A stretch of 64,000 bases of DNA from NCBI RefSeq assembly GCF_900143515.1, contig NZ_FSQT01000002.1:1675501-1739500 (forward strand), in the 5' to 3' direction. Position numbers and translations under genes: made by a program. Source of the stretch: Micromonospora cremea (GTDB lineage Bacteria > Actinomycetota > Actinomycetes > Mycobacteriales > Micromonosporaceae). This document shows, piece after piece, positions 7,577 to 16,689 of the stretch (position 1 is its first letter; each line of letters begins with the position of its first letter). The notes under the pieces were generated by a model. It was not told the DNA's origin. It saw nothing but the letters and a program-made list of their open reading frames with translations, and ran no database searches.

Positions 7577-9163
7577 TCAGGCGGCACGCTCCTTGACCTT
7601 CGGCATCGGGCGGCCGTTGGCGCAGTGCAAACGGATCTCGCTGCGGTGCTCGCCGGAGGTCAGCGCGACCTCGATCCGCTTCGCCGGGCCCGGGTCGTAC
7701 GCCTCCGCCCGGTAGCCGGGCGCGGGCGTCACCGCGAGCACCTCGGCCAACGCCCCCAGGCAGCGGACGGTGACCGTCCCGCCCCGGGCGTCCACCGGCA
7801 CCCCCGCCTGCGGAGTCGGCGTGGGCGCGGCGGCGGTCGGAGTCGGGCCGGAGGTCGTGGCGGCCGGGCTCGGGGTACGCGTGCCGCCCGGACTGGTCCG
7901 GGCGGCGGACGGCGCTGCGCTGGCCGGCGGGGCAGCGGGCGGGGCTGCGGGTGGGCGGGGATCGGCCGGGCCGGGTGGCTCGGTGGTCCTCGGCATCCCC
8001 ACGGTGGTGGCGCCGCCCGGCCCGATACCCGTCCGCGGCCGGTCCGCTTCCGGCCGCCGCGTGCCCGGGTCGCCGAGTGACCCGCCCATCGCCAGCGCGG
8101 CGACCACCGCGCCGCCGACCGCCAGCACTGCCCGCCGCCAACGCCACGATCGGCGCCGCGCGGCACCGGTCGTCCCGGCTGCCGCACTGCCAACCGGCTC
8201 GGCCGGCCGGGTCGACGGAATGTCCACCACCTCGGATGGTCGCACCTCCGAATCCGGTCCGCCCGCGACGACAACAACCGTCCCCCCGGTGGCGGCCGGT
8301 TCGCCGCCTGCCTCCGGTCCGGCCAGGACGGCGGCCGATTCGCGGCGGACGGCGGGGTCGCCGGCAGTGAGCAGGATTCGGGCCGCCTCGGCGGCCGGCG
8401 GCCGGTCGGCGGGGTCGCGGGCCAGGCACCAGCGGTACAGCCGGTGGATCTCGGCCGGCACTCCGACGATCTCGGGCAGCGGGTCGGGCTCGACATGCGC
8501 CGGTACCCCGAGCGTCCCGGTCCGCGTCTCGGGGCGCCGGGGCGGCCGGCCGGTGAGCACTCGGTGCATGAGCAGGCCGAGGGCGTACACGTCGCAGGCC
8601 GGCAGCACCTCACCGGCCTCCAGCCGTTCCGGAGCGAGGTAGGCCGGTGTGCCCAGCAGCCGCCCCTCGAAGTCGATCTCCGGATCGCCGACGGCCGCCG
8701 CGATGCCGAAGTCGAGCACCTTCGCACCGGTGGGGGTGAGCATCACGTTGCCCGGCTTGATGTCGCGGTGCACCAACTCCTCGGCGTGCGCGGCCGCGAG
8801 CGCGGCCGCCACCTCCGCGCAGACCCGCAGGCCCGCGCGGGGTGGCAGCGGCCCGGCGTCCAACCGCTGTTCGAGGGTGTGGCCGCCGAGCAGCTCCATC
8901 ACCACGAAAGGGACGTGGGCACCGCCGATCCTCGACTCGCCGTAGTCGTAGACGCTGGTGACGTGCGGGTGCGACAGCCTGGCCGCCGCCTTGGCCTCGG
9001 CCCGGATCCGCTGCCGGGCGTTGGCGTCCGAGGCGACGAGCACCTTCACCGCCACGTCCCGTTCGAGCACCTCGTCGTACGCCCGGTGCACCGCGGACAT
9101 GCCGCCACTGCCGAGGCGCTCCAGGAGCCGGTAGCGGCCCGCAAGCAACTGATCACGCTGCAC
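7577..9163 (-). CDS. Membrane serine/threonine protein kinase
   Basis: The 528-residue product has an N-terminal Hanks-type kinase domain: glycine loop LGSGGM (18-22), catalytic Lys40 in VAVK, HRDIKPGN (132-139), DFG (151-153) and APER (177-180). A Pro/Thr/Ala linker and Arg-rich stretch lead to one membrane helix (about 344-363), then a low-complexity Pro-rich stalk and a ~70-residue extracellular domain with two cysteines. It has no PASTA repeats, so it is not PknB. GTG 9163 puts the kinase domain at residue 8; longer starts run into the enoyl-CoA hydratase gene upstream. Confidence 0.87.
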   Translation of the reverse strand: MQRDQLLAGRYRLLERLGSGGMSAVHRAYDEVLERDVAVKVLVASDANARQRIRAEAKAAARLSHPHVTSVYDYGESRIGGAHVPFVVMELLGGHTLEQRLDAGPLPPRAGLRVCAEVAAALAAAHAEELVHRDIKPGNVMLTPTGAKVLDFGIAAAVGDPEIDFEGRLLGTPAYLAPERLEAGEVLPACDVYALGLLMHRVLTGRPPRRPETRTGTLGVPAHVEPDPLPEIVGVPAEIHRLYRWCLARDPADRPPAAEAARILLTAGDPAVRRESAAVLAGPEAGGEPAATGGTVVVVAGGPDSEVRPSEVVDIPSTRPAEPVGSAAAGTTGAARRRSWRWRRAVLAVGGAVVAALAMGGSLGDPGTRRPEADRPRTGIGPGGATTVGMPRTTEPPGPADPRPPAAPPAAPPASAAPSAARTSPGGTRTPSPAATTSGPTPTAAAPTPTPQAGVPVDARGGTVTVRCLGALAEVLAVTPAPGYRAEAYDPGPAKRIEVALTSGEHRSEIRLHCANGRPMPKVKERAA

Positions 9164-9252
9164 GACGGACAGCCTGCCGTACCACCGCGGCGGGGCGCCA
9201 GCCGGGATCGAGATCGTCGAATGGCCGGAGCCGGCCGGCCGCGACCGGTCCG

Positions 9253-10020
9253 TCAGTCGCCGGCCGGCGGACGCCAGGCGAAGCGGGGCGTACGGCGCTC
9301 GGCGACCGCCGCCACCCCCTCCCGGGCCTCGCCGCTGGTCGCCACCTTCCGGTGCCACCAGGCGATCCGCGCCGGCCCGGCCCGGTCGTCCACAATCTCC
9401 TTAGCGGCGGCGACGCTCAACGCCGACCGCTGGGCGATCGCCGCGGTGAGGTCGTCCACCCGCGCGGCGAGCCGATCAACCGGTAGCACCTCGTCCGCCA
9501 GTCCGATCCGCAGGGCGCGCTCGGCGTCGATCAGTTCGGCGGTGAACAGCAGGTGTTTGGCGGCGGACGGGCCGACCAGCCGGGTCAGCCGGCGGGTGGT
9601 CGGCGCCGGGTAGACCAGGCCCAGCCGGGCCGGCGGTACGCCGAACCGGGCGTCATCCGCGGCGATCCGCAGGTCGCAGGCGACCGCGAGCTGGCAGCCA
9701 CCTCCGACACAGGCGCCCCGGATCGCCGCCACGGTGGGCTTGGCGAAGCGGGCCAGCCGCTCCTCGGCGGCCACCGCGATGCTGGCGTCACCGGCGTCCA
9801 GCAACTCGGCGAGGTCACCGAGGTCGGCACCGGCGCAGAAGGCGTCGCCCGCGCCGGTGAGCACCAGCGCCCGTACGCCGGGGTCGGGTTCCAGTCGGTC
9901 CAGCAGCTCGGGGAGCTGTCGCCACATGGCCGCGGTCATCGCGTTGCGGCGGGCCGGGTTGTGGATCACCACGGTCGCCACCGGTCCGGTCACCTCGACG
10001 GTCAACTCCGCGTCCGACAC
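9253..10020 (-). CDS. Enoyl-CoA hydratase/isomerase family protein
   Basis: A 255-residue crotonase-fold protein. NPARRNAMTAAMW, ALVLTGAGDAFCAGADL and KPTVAAIRGACVGGGCQLA are the CoA-binding and oxyanion-hole motifs. The usual first catalytic Glu (hydratase Glu144 position) appears as ACDLRIAADDARFGVPPARLGLV, where Pro replaces Glu, so dehydration activity should not be assumed; isomerase or hydrolase-like chemistry is possible. GTG 10020 follows GGGAAGGGG at 5 nt. The kinase gene lies 89 bp downstream on the same strand. Confidence 0.82.
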   Translation of the reverse strand: MSDAELTVEVTGPVATVVIHNPARRNAMTAAMWRQLPELLDRLEPDPGVRALVLTGAGDAFCAGADLGDLAELLDAGDASIAVAAEERLARFAKPTVAAIRGACVGGGCQLAVACDLRIAADDARFGVPPARLGLVYPAPTTRRLTRLVGPSAAKHLLFTAELIDAERALRIGLADEVLPVDRLAARVDDLTAAIAQRSALSVAAAKEIVDDRAGPARIAWWHRKVATSGEAREGVAAVAERRTPRFAWRPPAGD

Positions 10021-10285
10021 GTCCGCCCCTTCCCGCGCCACCCGTCCGACGCCGCCGATCCAGCCCTCCGGCGATGTGCGCCGTGCGGCGACCTTAACGA
10101 CGCGGACCCGGCGACCACCCTTGAGGGTTGGCCGCCGGACCCTCGCGTCGGTCAGGTCAGGAGACGGTGACCGCGGTGTGTGGAAGAAAAGAGAAGGCTC
10201 GGGCCGCTCCCAGACATCGACAATGACCGTTAGGGTGAGGGCGGTGACGAGGGAACCGGCGGCCGCGGCCGTGCGTCCGAGCGGC

Positions 10286-10846
10286 ATGAGACCCGCCTCG
10301 ACGACCGGCGTCACCGTCGCGCTCCTGGCCGCCCTCCTGGCCGGCTGCACCAGCGCCGACCGAGCCCGCACCACCCCGGACCAGCCCCCCGCCACCAGCG
10401 GCCCGACCACGACCGGCCCGGCCACCGGCACCCCGCCACCGACCGCCGTCCCCACCACTCCGGGCGCCCCCGCGCCGACCGGCCCCGAGGCCACCGGCAG
10501 CGCGTTCACGCGGGTCATGCTGTTCCGATCCGGCGGTTTCGCCGGGCGCGGCGACGCCGTGACCGTCGAATCCGACGGCCGGTGGACGCTGGTGGACCGG
10601 GCCGGCGGACGGCGTACCGGCCGGCTCGACCCCGCCAACCTCGGCCGGCTGCGCGGGCTCGCCGCCGACCCCCGACTGGCCGCCGAGGCCGGCCGCCCGA
10701 CCACGCCCACCGGCTGTGCCGACGCGTTCAGCTACCGGCTGACCGTCGGCACCATCGAGACCGGGTACGTCGACTGCCCCGCCGACCCCGCCCCGCCACC
10801 GGCCACCCGGGCGCTGGTCGAACTGCTCCTCCGGGCCACCGGCTGA
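10286..10846 (+). CDS. Putative lipoprotein
   Basis: A 186-residue secreted protein. The N-terminus is a short basic start, a hydrophobic run and the lipobox LLAALLAGC with Cys21 as the lipidation site. A 50-residue Thr/Pro/Ala-rich linker follows. The C-terminal domain (from about SAFTRVMLFRSGGFAGRGD) has two cysteines (GCADAFSYRL and YVDCPAD) that could form a disulfide. I do not recognise a named family, although similar beta-rich domains occur in actinobacterial protease-inhibitor-like lipoproteins. In-frame starts exist upstream at 10223 and 10244; ATG 10286 gives the best signal peptide. Confidence 0.6.
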   Translation: MRPASTTGVTVALLAALLAGCTSADRARTTPDQPPATSGPTTTGPATGTPPPTAVPTTPGAPAPTGPEATGSAFTRVMLFRSGGFAGRGDAVTVESDGRWTLVDRAGGRRTGRLDPANLGRLRGLAADPRLAAEAGRPTTPTGCADAFSYRLTVGTIETGYVDCPADPAPPPATRALVELLLRATG

Positions 10847-10868
10847 CCGCCGGGCACGACTCGGGCGC

Positions 10869-11507
10869 TCAGACCAGGTAGTCCGCCGGCAGGCCCGTTC
10901 CGCGCAGCTCGGGCGGCAGGTGCGCCACGTCGTTGAAGGCAACCAGGTTCGGCGGTGCGGCCGGGCCGTACCGGATGACGGTCAGTCCCGCGTTGTGCTG
11001 ATTCAAGCCCAACCACCGTCGCTCCGGCGCGTTCAGGGCGTGCCGGACCAGCCAGGCGATCAGAAAGTTGTGCGTCACGACCAGCTCACGGATCGGCTCG
11101 ATGCCATCCGCGCCCTCGGTGCCACCGGCGACCGGGCCAGTGAACCGCCGTACCGCCGCCGCCGTCACCCGCGGCCCGTCGACCCGTTCGGCCGCCGAGA
11201 ACTGGCCCAGGAAGTCGGCGTACGCCGACGGCAGGTCGGCAGGATCGGTGTCGTGCGGGAGGTGGTCGCCGGCAAGCTCGGTCGCGTACACCGGAACCCC
11301 GGGCAGCGACGCGGCGACCAGCTCGGCCGTCTCCGCGGCCCGGCGCAGCGGCCCGTGGTGCACGGCGGCGAACGGCCGGCCCCGCAGTCGCTCGCCGAGC
11401 AGCCTGGCCTGCCGCCGGCCCCGCTCCGACAGGCCGGCCTCCGACGACTCGGCCGCCGCGTCCTCCTGCTCGCCGTGCCGGGCGAGGTACAGCAGTCGGG
11501 TGATCAT
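10869..11507 (-). CDS. Histidine phosphatase family protein
   Basis: A 212-residue member of the phosphoglycerate-mutase-like branch. The catalytic RHG motif is in YLARHGEQED near the N-terminus; LSERGRRQARLLGERL and SLRR-like HHGPLRRAAETAE follow, and the second histidine is in VVTHNFLIAWLVRH. These mark the 2H-phosphoesterase active site; substrate is unknown. It is the last gene of a minus-strand run after the AraC, VOC and DUF998 genes (68 bp gap). Confidence 0.8.
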   Translation of the reverse strand: MITRLLYLARHGEQEDAAAESSEAGLSERGRRQARLLGERLRGRPFAAVHHGPLRRAAETAELVAASLPGVPVYATELAGDHLPHDTDPADLPSAYADFLGQFSAAERVDGPRVTAAAVRRFTGPVAGGTEGADGIEPIRELVVTHNFLIAWLVRHALNAPERRWLGLNQHNAGLTVIRYGPAAPPNLVAFNDVAHLPPELRGTGLPADYLV

Positions 11508-11575
11508 GTTCCACACCTCAGCACACCGGAAGGCGCGGCTTCCACCCCGCGACTCCCGGTGTACCGACAACCAGC

Positions 11576-12241
11576 TCAGTCCACCCGGCCGGACGCCGCC
11601 CGAGCGAAAGTGACCGACACCCAGAGCCAGCCGGCCGTCACCGCCAGGCCGAAGGCCACCATCACGGCCGGAGCCGGCGGGACTATCAGCGCGACCCAGG
11701 CCACCGCGAAGAAGGCCCCGGTCGCCAGGCTGTATCCGGCCCGGCCCCGCGCCCCGCGCCGCGCCGCCCGTCGGCCGACCACCACCGTCGCCGCGATCAG
11801 CGACACGAAGGCGACCGCCGCCACCAGGAAGTGCAGGCCGCCGTGCCAGCTGATCTGGCCGGCGCCCCGGGGCGTGCCGGCGGGAAACCCGTCGGCCGGG
11901 TCGGCGCTGAAGATGCCCGCGCCCACCAGGCCCAGCCCGTACAGGGCGAGCAGCCGGGGCGGCCACACCGACCCGGTGCCGGCGGAGCGCCGGAGCGCCC
12001 CGGCGGCCGCCATGCACAGCACCCCGGTGGCCAGGAACGTGGCGATCTGGATCCAGCCCAGCTCACCGGTGCTCAACACACTGACCGGGTGCCGCCGGAC
12101 GTCGAAGCCGTCCCGGGTGATCGCCTGGAGCAGCGCCGAACCGGCGAAGATCGGACCGGCGACGACACCACCGACCAGCAACGCGCGGTCCCGGCCGACG
12201 GTGGCCGGTCGGACCCCGGACAGCGGAACCGGCTGGCTCAT
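11576..12241 (-). CDS. DUF998 family membrane protein
   Basis: A 221-residue protein with six predicted membrane helices. It begins VGGVVAGPIFAGSALLQA and carries DGFDVRRHPVSVLSTGELGW, the loop signature of DUF998 proteins. The function of the family is unknown. A GAGAGGCGG ribosome-binding sequence precedes ATG 12241. It lies 11 bp after the VOC gene and probably belongs to its operon. Confidence 0.75.
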   Translation of the reverse strand: MSQPVPLSGVRPATVGRDRALLVGGVVAGPIFAGSALLQAITRDGFDVRRHPVSVLSTGELGWIQIATFLATGVLCMAAAGALRRSAGTGSVWPPRLLALYGLGLVGAGIFSADPADGFPAGTPRGAGQISWHGGLHFLVAAVAFVSLIAATVVVGRRAARRGARGRAGYSLATGAFFAVAWVALIVPPAPAVMVAFGLAVTAGWLWVSVTFARAASGRVD

Positions 12242-12252
12242 CGGTCCGCCTC

Positions 12253-12681
12253 TCAGGCCCGGGGGAACATCTGGCCGATGCGGATCCGGTTGCCGAACGG
12301 GTCCCGGATGCCGAAGTCGATCCCGTACGGGCGCTCGGTCGGCTCGTCGGTGATCTCGACGCCCTTGGCCACCAGTTCCTCGTACGTCTTGTGGGCGTCG
12401 TCAGTGGTCATGAAGAGGGAGCCGCCCAGCGCCCCCTTGGTGAGCAGTTCCCGGACCTGCTCGGCGGTGGCCGGGTCCATCGCCGGAGGGCCCGGCTTCT
12501 CCAGCAGGATCTCGCGCTCTGGGTCGCCCGGCAGGTTGACCGTCAGCCAGCGCATGAAGCCGAGGTCCTGATCGGTGTTGAGCTCCATGCCGAGCTTGCC
12601 CACGTAGAAGTCGAGCGCCTCGTCCTGGTCGAGGACGTAGATCTGGGAGCGGCTGATCGCGTTCATCGTCATGGGAATCAC
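12253..12681 (-). CDS. VOC family (glyoxalase-like) protein
   Basis: A single vicinal-oxygen-chelate unit of about 142 residues: SQIYVLDQDEALDFYVGKLGM at the start and YGIDFGIRDPFGNRIRIGQ at the end, the paired beta-alpha-beta modules of the glyoxalase/bleomycin-resistance fold. GTG 12681 has AGGGAG 10 nt upstream; ATG 12672 or 12666 are alternatives. It follows an AraC-type regulator by 26 bp, a common actinobacterial pairing in which the regulator controls the VOC gene. Substrate unknown. Confidence 0.82.
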   Translation of the reverse strand: MIPMTMNAISRSQIYVLDQDEALDFYVGKLGMELNTDQDLGFMRWLTVNLPGDPEREILLEKPGPPAMDPATAEQVRELLTKGALGGSLFMTTDDAHKTYEELVAKGVEITDEPTERPYGIDFGIRDPFGNRIRIGQMFPRA

Positions 12682-12707
12682 GCTAGACGTACTCCCTGAC
12701 CTGCTGC

Positions 12708-13109
12708 TTATCCAAAACTGCTGGGTCGGGTCCAGGCCTTGGTGAAGCAGGACGGCACGTTGATCGGCACCGAACGGCGGCGGCGGAAGTCCGTGGGCGA
12801 CTCCCCGACGATCTGCCGGAACGTCCGGCTGAACGTGCCCAGGCTGCCGAAGCCGACGGCGTAGCAGATGTCGGTCACGTCCCGGTCGGTCTCCACCAGC
12901 AGCGCCATCGCCCGCTCGACCCGCCGGCGTTGCAGGTAGCGGTGCGGGGTCTCACCGAAGGTGGCCCGGAAGGTCCGGATGAAGTGCGCCTCGGAGACGT
13001 ACGCGATCCGGGCCAGCGCGGGGATGTCCAGCGGCTGGGCGTACGCCCGATCCATCGCGTCCCGGGCACGCAGCATCGCCCGGTTCGACTCCTCTACCGC
13101 ACGACTCAT
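12708..13109 (-). CDS. AraC family transcriptional regulator (DNA-binding domain only)
   Basis: The 133-residue protein consists almost entirely of the double helix-turn-helix of AraC/XylS proteins: IPALARIAYVSEAHFIRTF is the first motif and VTDICYAVGFGSLGTFSRTF the second, with ESPTDFRRR after it. It has no ligand-binding domain, like SoxS/MarA-size members. It is the first gene of the VOC-DUF998-phosphatase run and probably regulates it. Confidence 0.85.
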   Translation of the reverse strand: MSRAVEESNRAMLRARDAMDRAYAQPLDIPALARIAYVSEAHFIRTFRATFGETPHRYLQRRRVERAMALLVETDRDVTDICYAVGFGSLGTFSRTFRQIVGESPTDFRRRRSVPINVPSCFTKAWTRPSSFG

Positions 13110-13301
13110 CGGCTCGCGTGCACACCCCTTTGGTTGGACGACATCAGCGCGGGCCGGCCACCCGCGTCATGCTGCTGCCACCCAGAATACGGCCGGTGGT
13201 GATCCGTCGGGCGGAGCGTCGGTCCGATGTGTGGTCGCGCCCACCCGGCGATCCGCCGGCATGATGAGCAGGTCCGAGCGGCACGAGCAACGGCAGCGGT
13301 G

Positions 13302-13439
13302 ATGGTACGTCCACCGAAAAGCGTCGAGGTACAGCTCGACCTGACCCGGGAGCACCTGTCCGCGCACGCCGGCCTGCTGGCCACCGCCTGCGGTGTGCCC
13401 GACCTGCGCGCCGCCGTCCCCAGCCCACCGACGGCCTGA
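13302..13439 (+). CDS. Small ORF of unknown function (45 aa)
   Basis: ATG 13302 opens a 45-codon frame with normal high-GC codon usage for this genome in its second half and a plausible amphipathic helix (VEVQLDLTREHLSAHAGLLA). No family is recognised and the ribosome-binding site is weak. The same reading frame continues after the stop into the decayed frame at 13509, so it may be a remnant of a larger gene rather than a functional small protein. Confidence 0.3.
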   Translation: MVRPPKSVEVQLDLTREHLSAHAGLLATACGVPDLRAAVPSPPTA

Positions 13440-13508
13440 CCAGGGCCCGCGTCGACGGCTGTCTGCGCTGCGGCTCGTGCTGTCGACGGCGTCCCCGAAT
13501 GGGACGGT

Positions 13509-13765
13509 GTGCGCGTGGGGCTGGACAAGAAGACCGCTGCGCGGCTGGCTGAGACACGCCTACGCGAGTGGCGATCCTCGACGACAAGGACGTGCGCCTG
13601 GTCGTCGGCAATGACGGCAAGCCGTACACCGTCGTCAGCTACGCCACCGATGACGGCATGGGCCCGATCCGCATGTCCGTCGCCGTGGACGATGGTGGCT
13701 TGTCGGCATTGGTGCCGCTGATGCGCGACGAGATCATGAATCCGGGCGGCACCTTCGACACGTGA
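13509..13765 (+). pseudogene. Frameshifted short hypothetical gene
   Basis: Two frames look coding in succession. From GTG 13509 the sequence reads VRVGLDKKTAARLAETRLREW, then degenerates. From GTG 13568, one frame over, it reads VAILDDKDVRLVVGNDGKPY and continues sensibly to a stop at 13763-13765. Joining them at about 13570 gives one ~85-residue protein with continuous character, which suggests a single-base indel. Alternatively the second frame (65 aa, 13568-13765) is an intact small gene. No family is recognised. Confidence 0.35.
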
Positions 13766-13802
13766 CGTCTTCGTCTCGCTCACACCGGCCTCGACATGGT
13801 CG

Positions 13803-13894
13803 ATCGGGCGCTTGGCAAGCCCGATGGGCTGCTGTCGTAACCCGATCACTGTCACGCAGTCGGCCCGCGGCAACGCCAGGTGCGATTCCCTGGC
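13803..13894. other. Two stem-loops downstream of tRNA-Thr
   Basis: ATCGGGC (13803-13809) pairs with GCCCGAT (13819-13825), and GCCAGG (13875-13880) pairs with CCTGGC (13889-13894). Both lie just past the 3' end of the minus-strand tRNA gene, so they may terminate it. They may also be remnants of an element once inserted at the tRNA 3' end. Confidence 0.35.
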
Positions 13895-13899
13895 GGAAT

Positions 13900-13976
13900 T
13901 GGAGCCCCCGGCCGGGATCGAACCGGCGACATCTCGCTTACAAGGCGAGTGCTCTGGCCAGCTGAGCTACAGGGGC
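13900..13976 (-). tRNA. tRNA-Thr (anticodon TGT)
   Basis: Read on the minus strand, the acceptor strands GCCCCTG and CGGGGGC pair (one T-G wobble), the D-arm reads AGCTCAGCTGGCCAGAGC, the anticodon arm is CTCGC-CTTGTAA-GCGAG with anticodon TGT, and the T-arm is GCCGG-TTCGATC-CCGGC. The discriminator base is T and CCA is encoded (13900-13902). All arms are intact, so the gene should be functional. Confidence 0.95.
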
Positions 13977-14166
13977 GCGTGCGTCGAGGTCAGCATAGCG
14001 ACTGACGTCTGGATATCCCGCTGGCGAGGCCTCCCGAGCACGGGAAACGTCAGCAACCCGACGTTCGTACGCCCTCGCCCGGCCGGGCCGCGCGTCGATT
14101 GATGTCCGAACGTGCCGGACTGCCCGGATTGCGTAGGCCGTGCGCCACTTCCGGCGCTCCCCCGCC

Positions 14167-14195
14167 TTGGCAGCGCGGAGAAACCCGTTTACGGT
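14167..14195 (+). promoter_or_regulatory. Probable msiK promoter
   Basis: TTGGCA (14167-14172) and TACGGT (14190-14195) are 17 bp apart. This gives an untranslated leader of about 125 nt before msiK. Confidence 0.45.
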
Positions 14196-14248
14196 GCAGT
14201 GACACGGACGACAGGCCCGGCCGCCCCGCGACCGGCCCGCCGTCCGTT

Positions 14249-14309
14249 GACCGGCACGGACACGTGCCGGTCGCTCCTTCACTCGGATCGTCCGGCACGT
14301 TCCTGCCGG
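14249..14309 (+). other. Two leader hairpins upstream of msiK
   Basis: GACCGGCAC (14249-14257) pairs perfectly with GTGCCGGTC (14264-14272), and CCGGCA (14292-14297) pairs with TGCCGG (14304-14309). Both would be in the msiK transcript, between its promoter and ribosome-binding site. Confidence 0.5.
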
Positions 14310-14315
14310 TGAAAG

Positions 14316-14325
14316 GAAGCGCTTC
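14316..14325. promoter_or_regulatory. LacI-type operator-like palindrome over the msiK RBS
   Basis: GAAGCGCTTC is a perfect 10-bp palindrome with the central CG typical of LacI/GalR operators. It ends 3 nt before the msiK ATG and overlaps the GAAAGGAAG ribosome-binding sequence. Sugar regulators of this family (for example CebR) bind similar sites near sugar-ABC genes. Confidence 0.4.
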
Positions 14326-14328
14326 ACC

Positions 14329-15420
<1,092 letters not shown>

Positions 15421-15434
15421 CGTAACGCCGTACC

Positions 15435-15470
15435 GACAGGGGCGGTCCGCTTCGGCGGGCCGCCCCTGTC
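15435..15470 (+). terminator. Terminator hairpin after msiK
   Basis: A 16-bp stem (15435-15450 with 15455-15470, one G-T pair) closes a TTCG tetraloop 14 nt after the msiK stop. There is no T-tract, which is common in high-GC actinomycetes. Confidence 0.75.
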
Positions 15471-15508
15471 GCCTGTCCGGACCCAGCCGATCCCGCGGCC
15501 GGACACGA

Positions 15509-15547
15509 CGAGGCCCCACCCCCCGGCAAGCGGGGAACGGGGCCTCG
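15509..15547 (-). terminator. Terminator hairpin after rlmB
   Basis: CGAGGCCCC (15509-15517) pairs with GGGGCCTCG (15539-15547), with an inner CCCCG/CGGGG stem (15521-15525 and 15531-15535). It lies 11 bp past the rlmB stop and forms a pair with the msiK terminator between these convergent genes. Confidence 0.7.
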
Positions 15548-15558
15548 ACGACGCTTGT

Positions 15559-16689
15559 CTACTGCTCGGCGGCGCGCCGGCGGGCGACCTCGGCCAGGGT
15601 GACCGCGGCGGCGACGCTGGCGTTGAGCGACTCGACCTCGGAGATCATCGGGATGCTGACGGTCAGGTCGCAGGTCTCCCCGACCAGCCGGGACAGCCCG
15701 CGTCCCTCGGAGCCGACCACGACCACCAGCGGGCCGACGGCGGCCTCCAGGTCGTAGAGGTCGGTGTCACCGTCGGCGTCCAGACCGACGACCGTGAAGC
15801 CGGCGTCGCGGCACGCCTTCAGCGATCGGGTCAGGTTGGTGACCTGCGCCACCGGCACCCGCGCGGCCGCGCCGGCACTGGTCCGCCAGGCGGTCGCGGT
15901 GATCCCGGCGGCACGACGCTCGGGTACGAAGACACCCTGCGCGCCGAACGCGGCGGCCGAGCGGATCACCGCGCCCAGGTTGCGCGGGTCGGTGACCCCA
16001 TCCAGCGCGACCAGCAGCGGAGCCTGCTGCTCCAGGGCCGCGGCCACCAGGTCCTCGAACGGCTGGTACGCGAACGGTGGCACCTGCAGCCCGACGCCCT
16101 GGTGCAGCACCCCGCCGGTCATCCGGTCCAGCTCGGCCCGGCTGATCTCCAGATTGGCGATGCCCCGGTCGGCGGCGGTCCGGATGATCTCGTTGATCCG
16201 GTCGTCCATGTCGATGCCCTGGGCGGTGTAGAGCGCCGTCGCCGGCACCTGGGCGCGCAGCGCCTCCAGCACCGGGTTGCGCCCGACCAGCAGCTCCGGG
16301 CTGTCCTTGGCCGGGTTGGACTTGCGCCCGGGCGTGACCCGGGGGCCGGACCGACCGCCGGGCTTGCCGCCGCGGCCGCCGGTGCCGCCCCGGTTGACCG
16401 GAACGCCCCGGCCGCCGCCCTTGCCCCAGGTGGTGTCCTTGGTGCCAGGCTGACCGATCTTGGGGGCACGCCCCTCCTCGGCCGCCGCGCGGCGCTCCTT
16501 GTCCTGCTTCCAGGCGGTGCGCTGGGGCAGCTTCTCGGTGCCCGAGTACCCCTTGTGCCACGGCCGCTCGTCGGCGGGCAGGGTGCGCCCCCGCCCGGCC
16601 AGGGAGTCCTTGTTCTTGCCGCCGGTGCCCTTGGGGGCGCCCGCCTTCGGCGTCAGTCGCCGGCCACGGCGCTGCGAGTTGCCGGCCAT
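15559..16689 (-). CDS. rlmB: 23S rRNA (guanosine-2'-O-)-methyltransferase RlmB, TrmH family
   Basis: The 376-residue protein has a ~125-residue basic, Gly/Lys/Arg-rich N-terminal extension, then a SpoU substrate-binding domain ([12 protein letters not shown]) and the knotted SPOUT methyltransferase core with motif 1 [16 protein letters not shown], motif 2 [15 protein letters not shown] and motif 3 [18 protein letters not shown]. RlmB-type enzymes methylate a guanosine in the peptidyl-transferase region of 23S rRNA. ATG 16689 overlaps the cysS stop (TGATG), so the gene is translationally coupled to cysS. The long basic extension is common in actinobacteria. Confidence 0.92.
   Translation of the reverse strand: MAGNSQRRGRRLTPKAGAPKGTGGKNKDSLAGRGRTLPADERPWHKGYSGTEKLPQRTAWKQDKERRAAAEEGRAPKIGQPGTKDTTWGKGGGRGVPVNRGGTGGRGGKPGGRSGPRVTPGRKSNPAKDSPELLVGRNPVLEALRAQVPATALYTAQGIDMDDRINEIIRTAADRGIANLEISRAELDRMTGGVLHQGVGLQVPPFAYQPFEDLVAAALEQQAPLLVALDGVTDPRNLGAVIRSAAAFGAQGVFVPERRAAGITATAWRTSAGAAARVPVAQVTNLTRSLKACRDAGFTVVGLDADGDTDLYDLEAAVGPLVVVVGSEGRGLSRLVGETCDLTVSIPMISEVESLNASVAAAVTLAEVARRRAAEQ

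Larger units (their letters stand above)
13977..14328. other. 352-bp gap upstream of msiK with no gene
   Basis: I see no convincing coding frame between the tRNA 5' end and the msiK start. The right part holds the msiK promoter, two leader hairpins and an operator-like palindrome, listed separately. The left part (13977-14160) holds nothing I can name. Confidence 0.6.

Noticed and set aside
7577..9163. PknB-type PASTA kinase
   Set aside because: The extracellular part is a Pro-rich stalk with one small two-cysteine domain and no PASTA repeats.
13900..13976. Second tRNA or a tRNA pseudogene in the flanking hairpins
   Set aside because: The hairpins at 13803-13825 and 13875-13894 lack D-arm and anticodon-arm structure.
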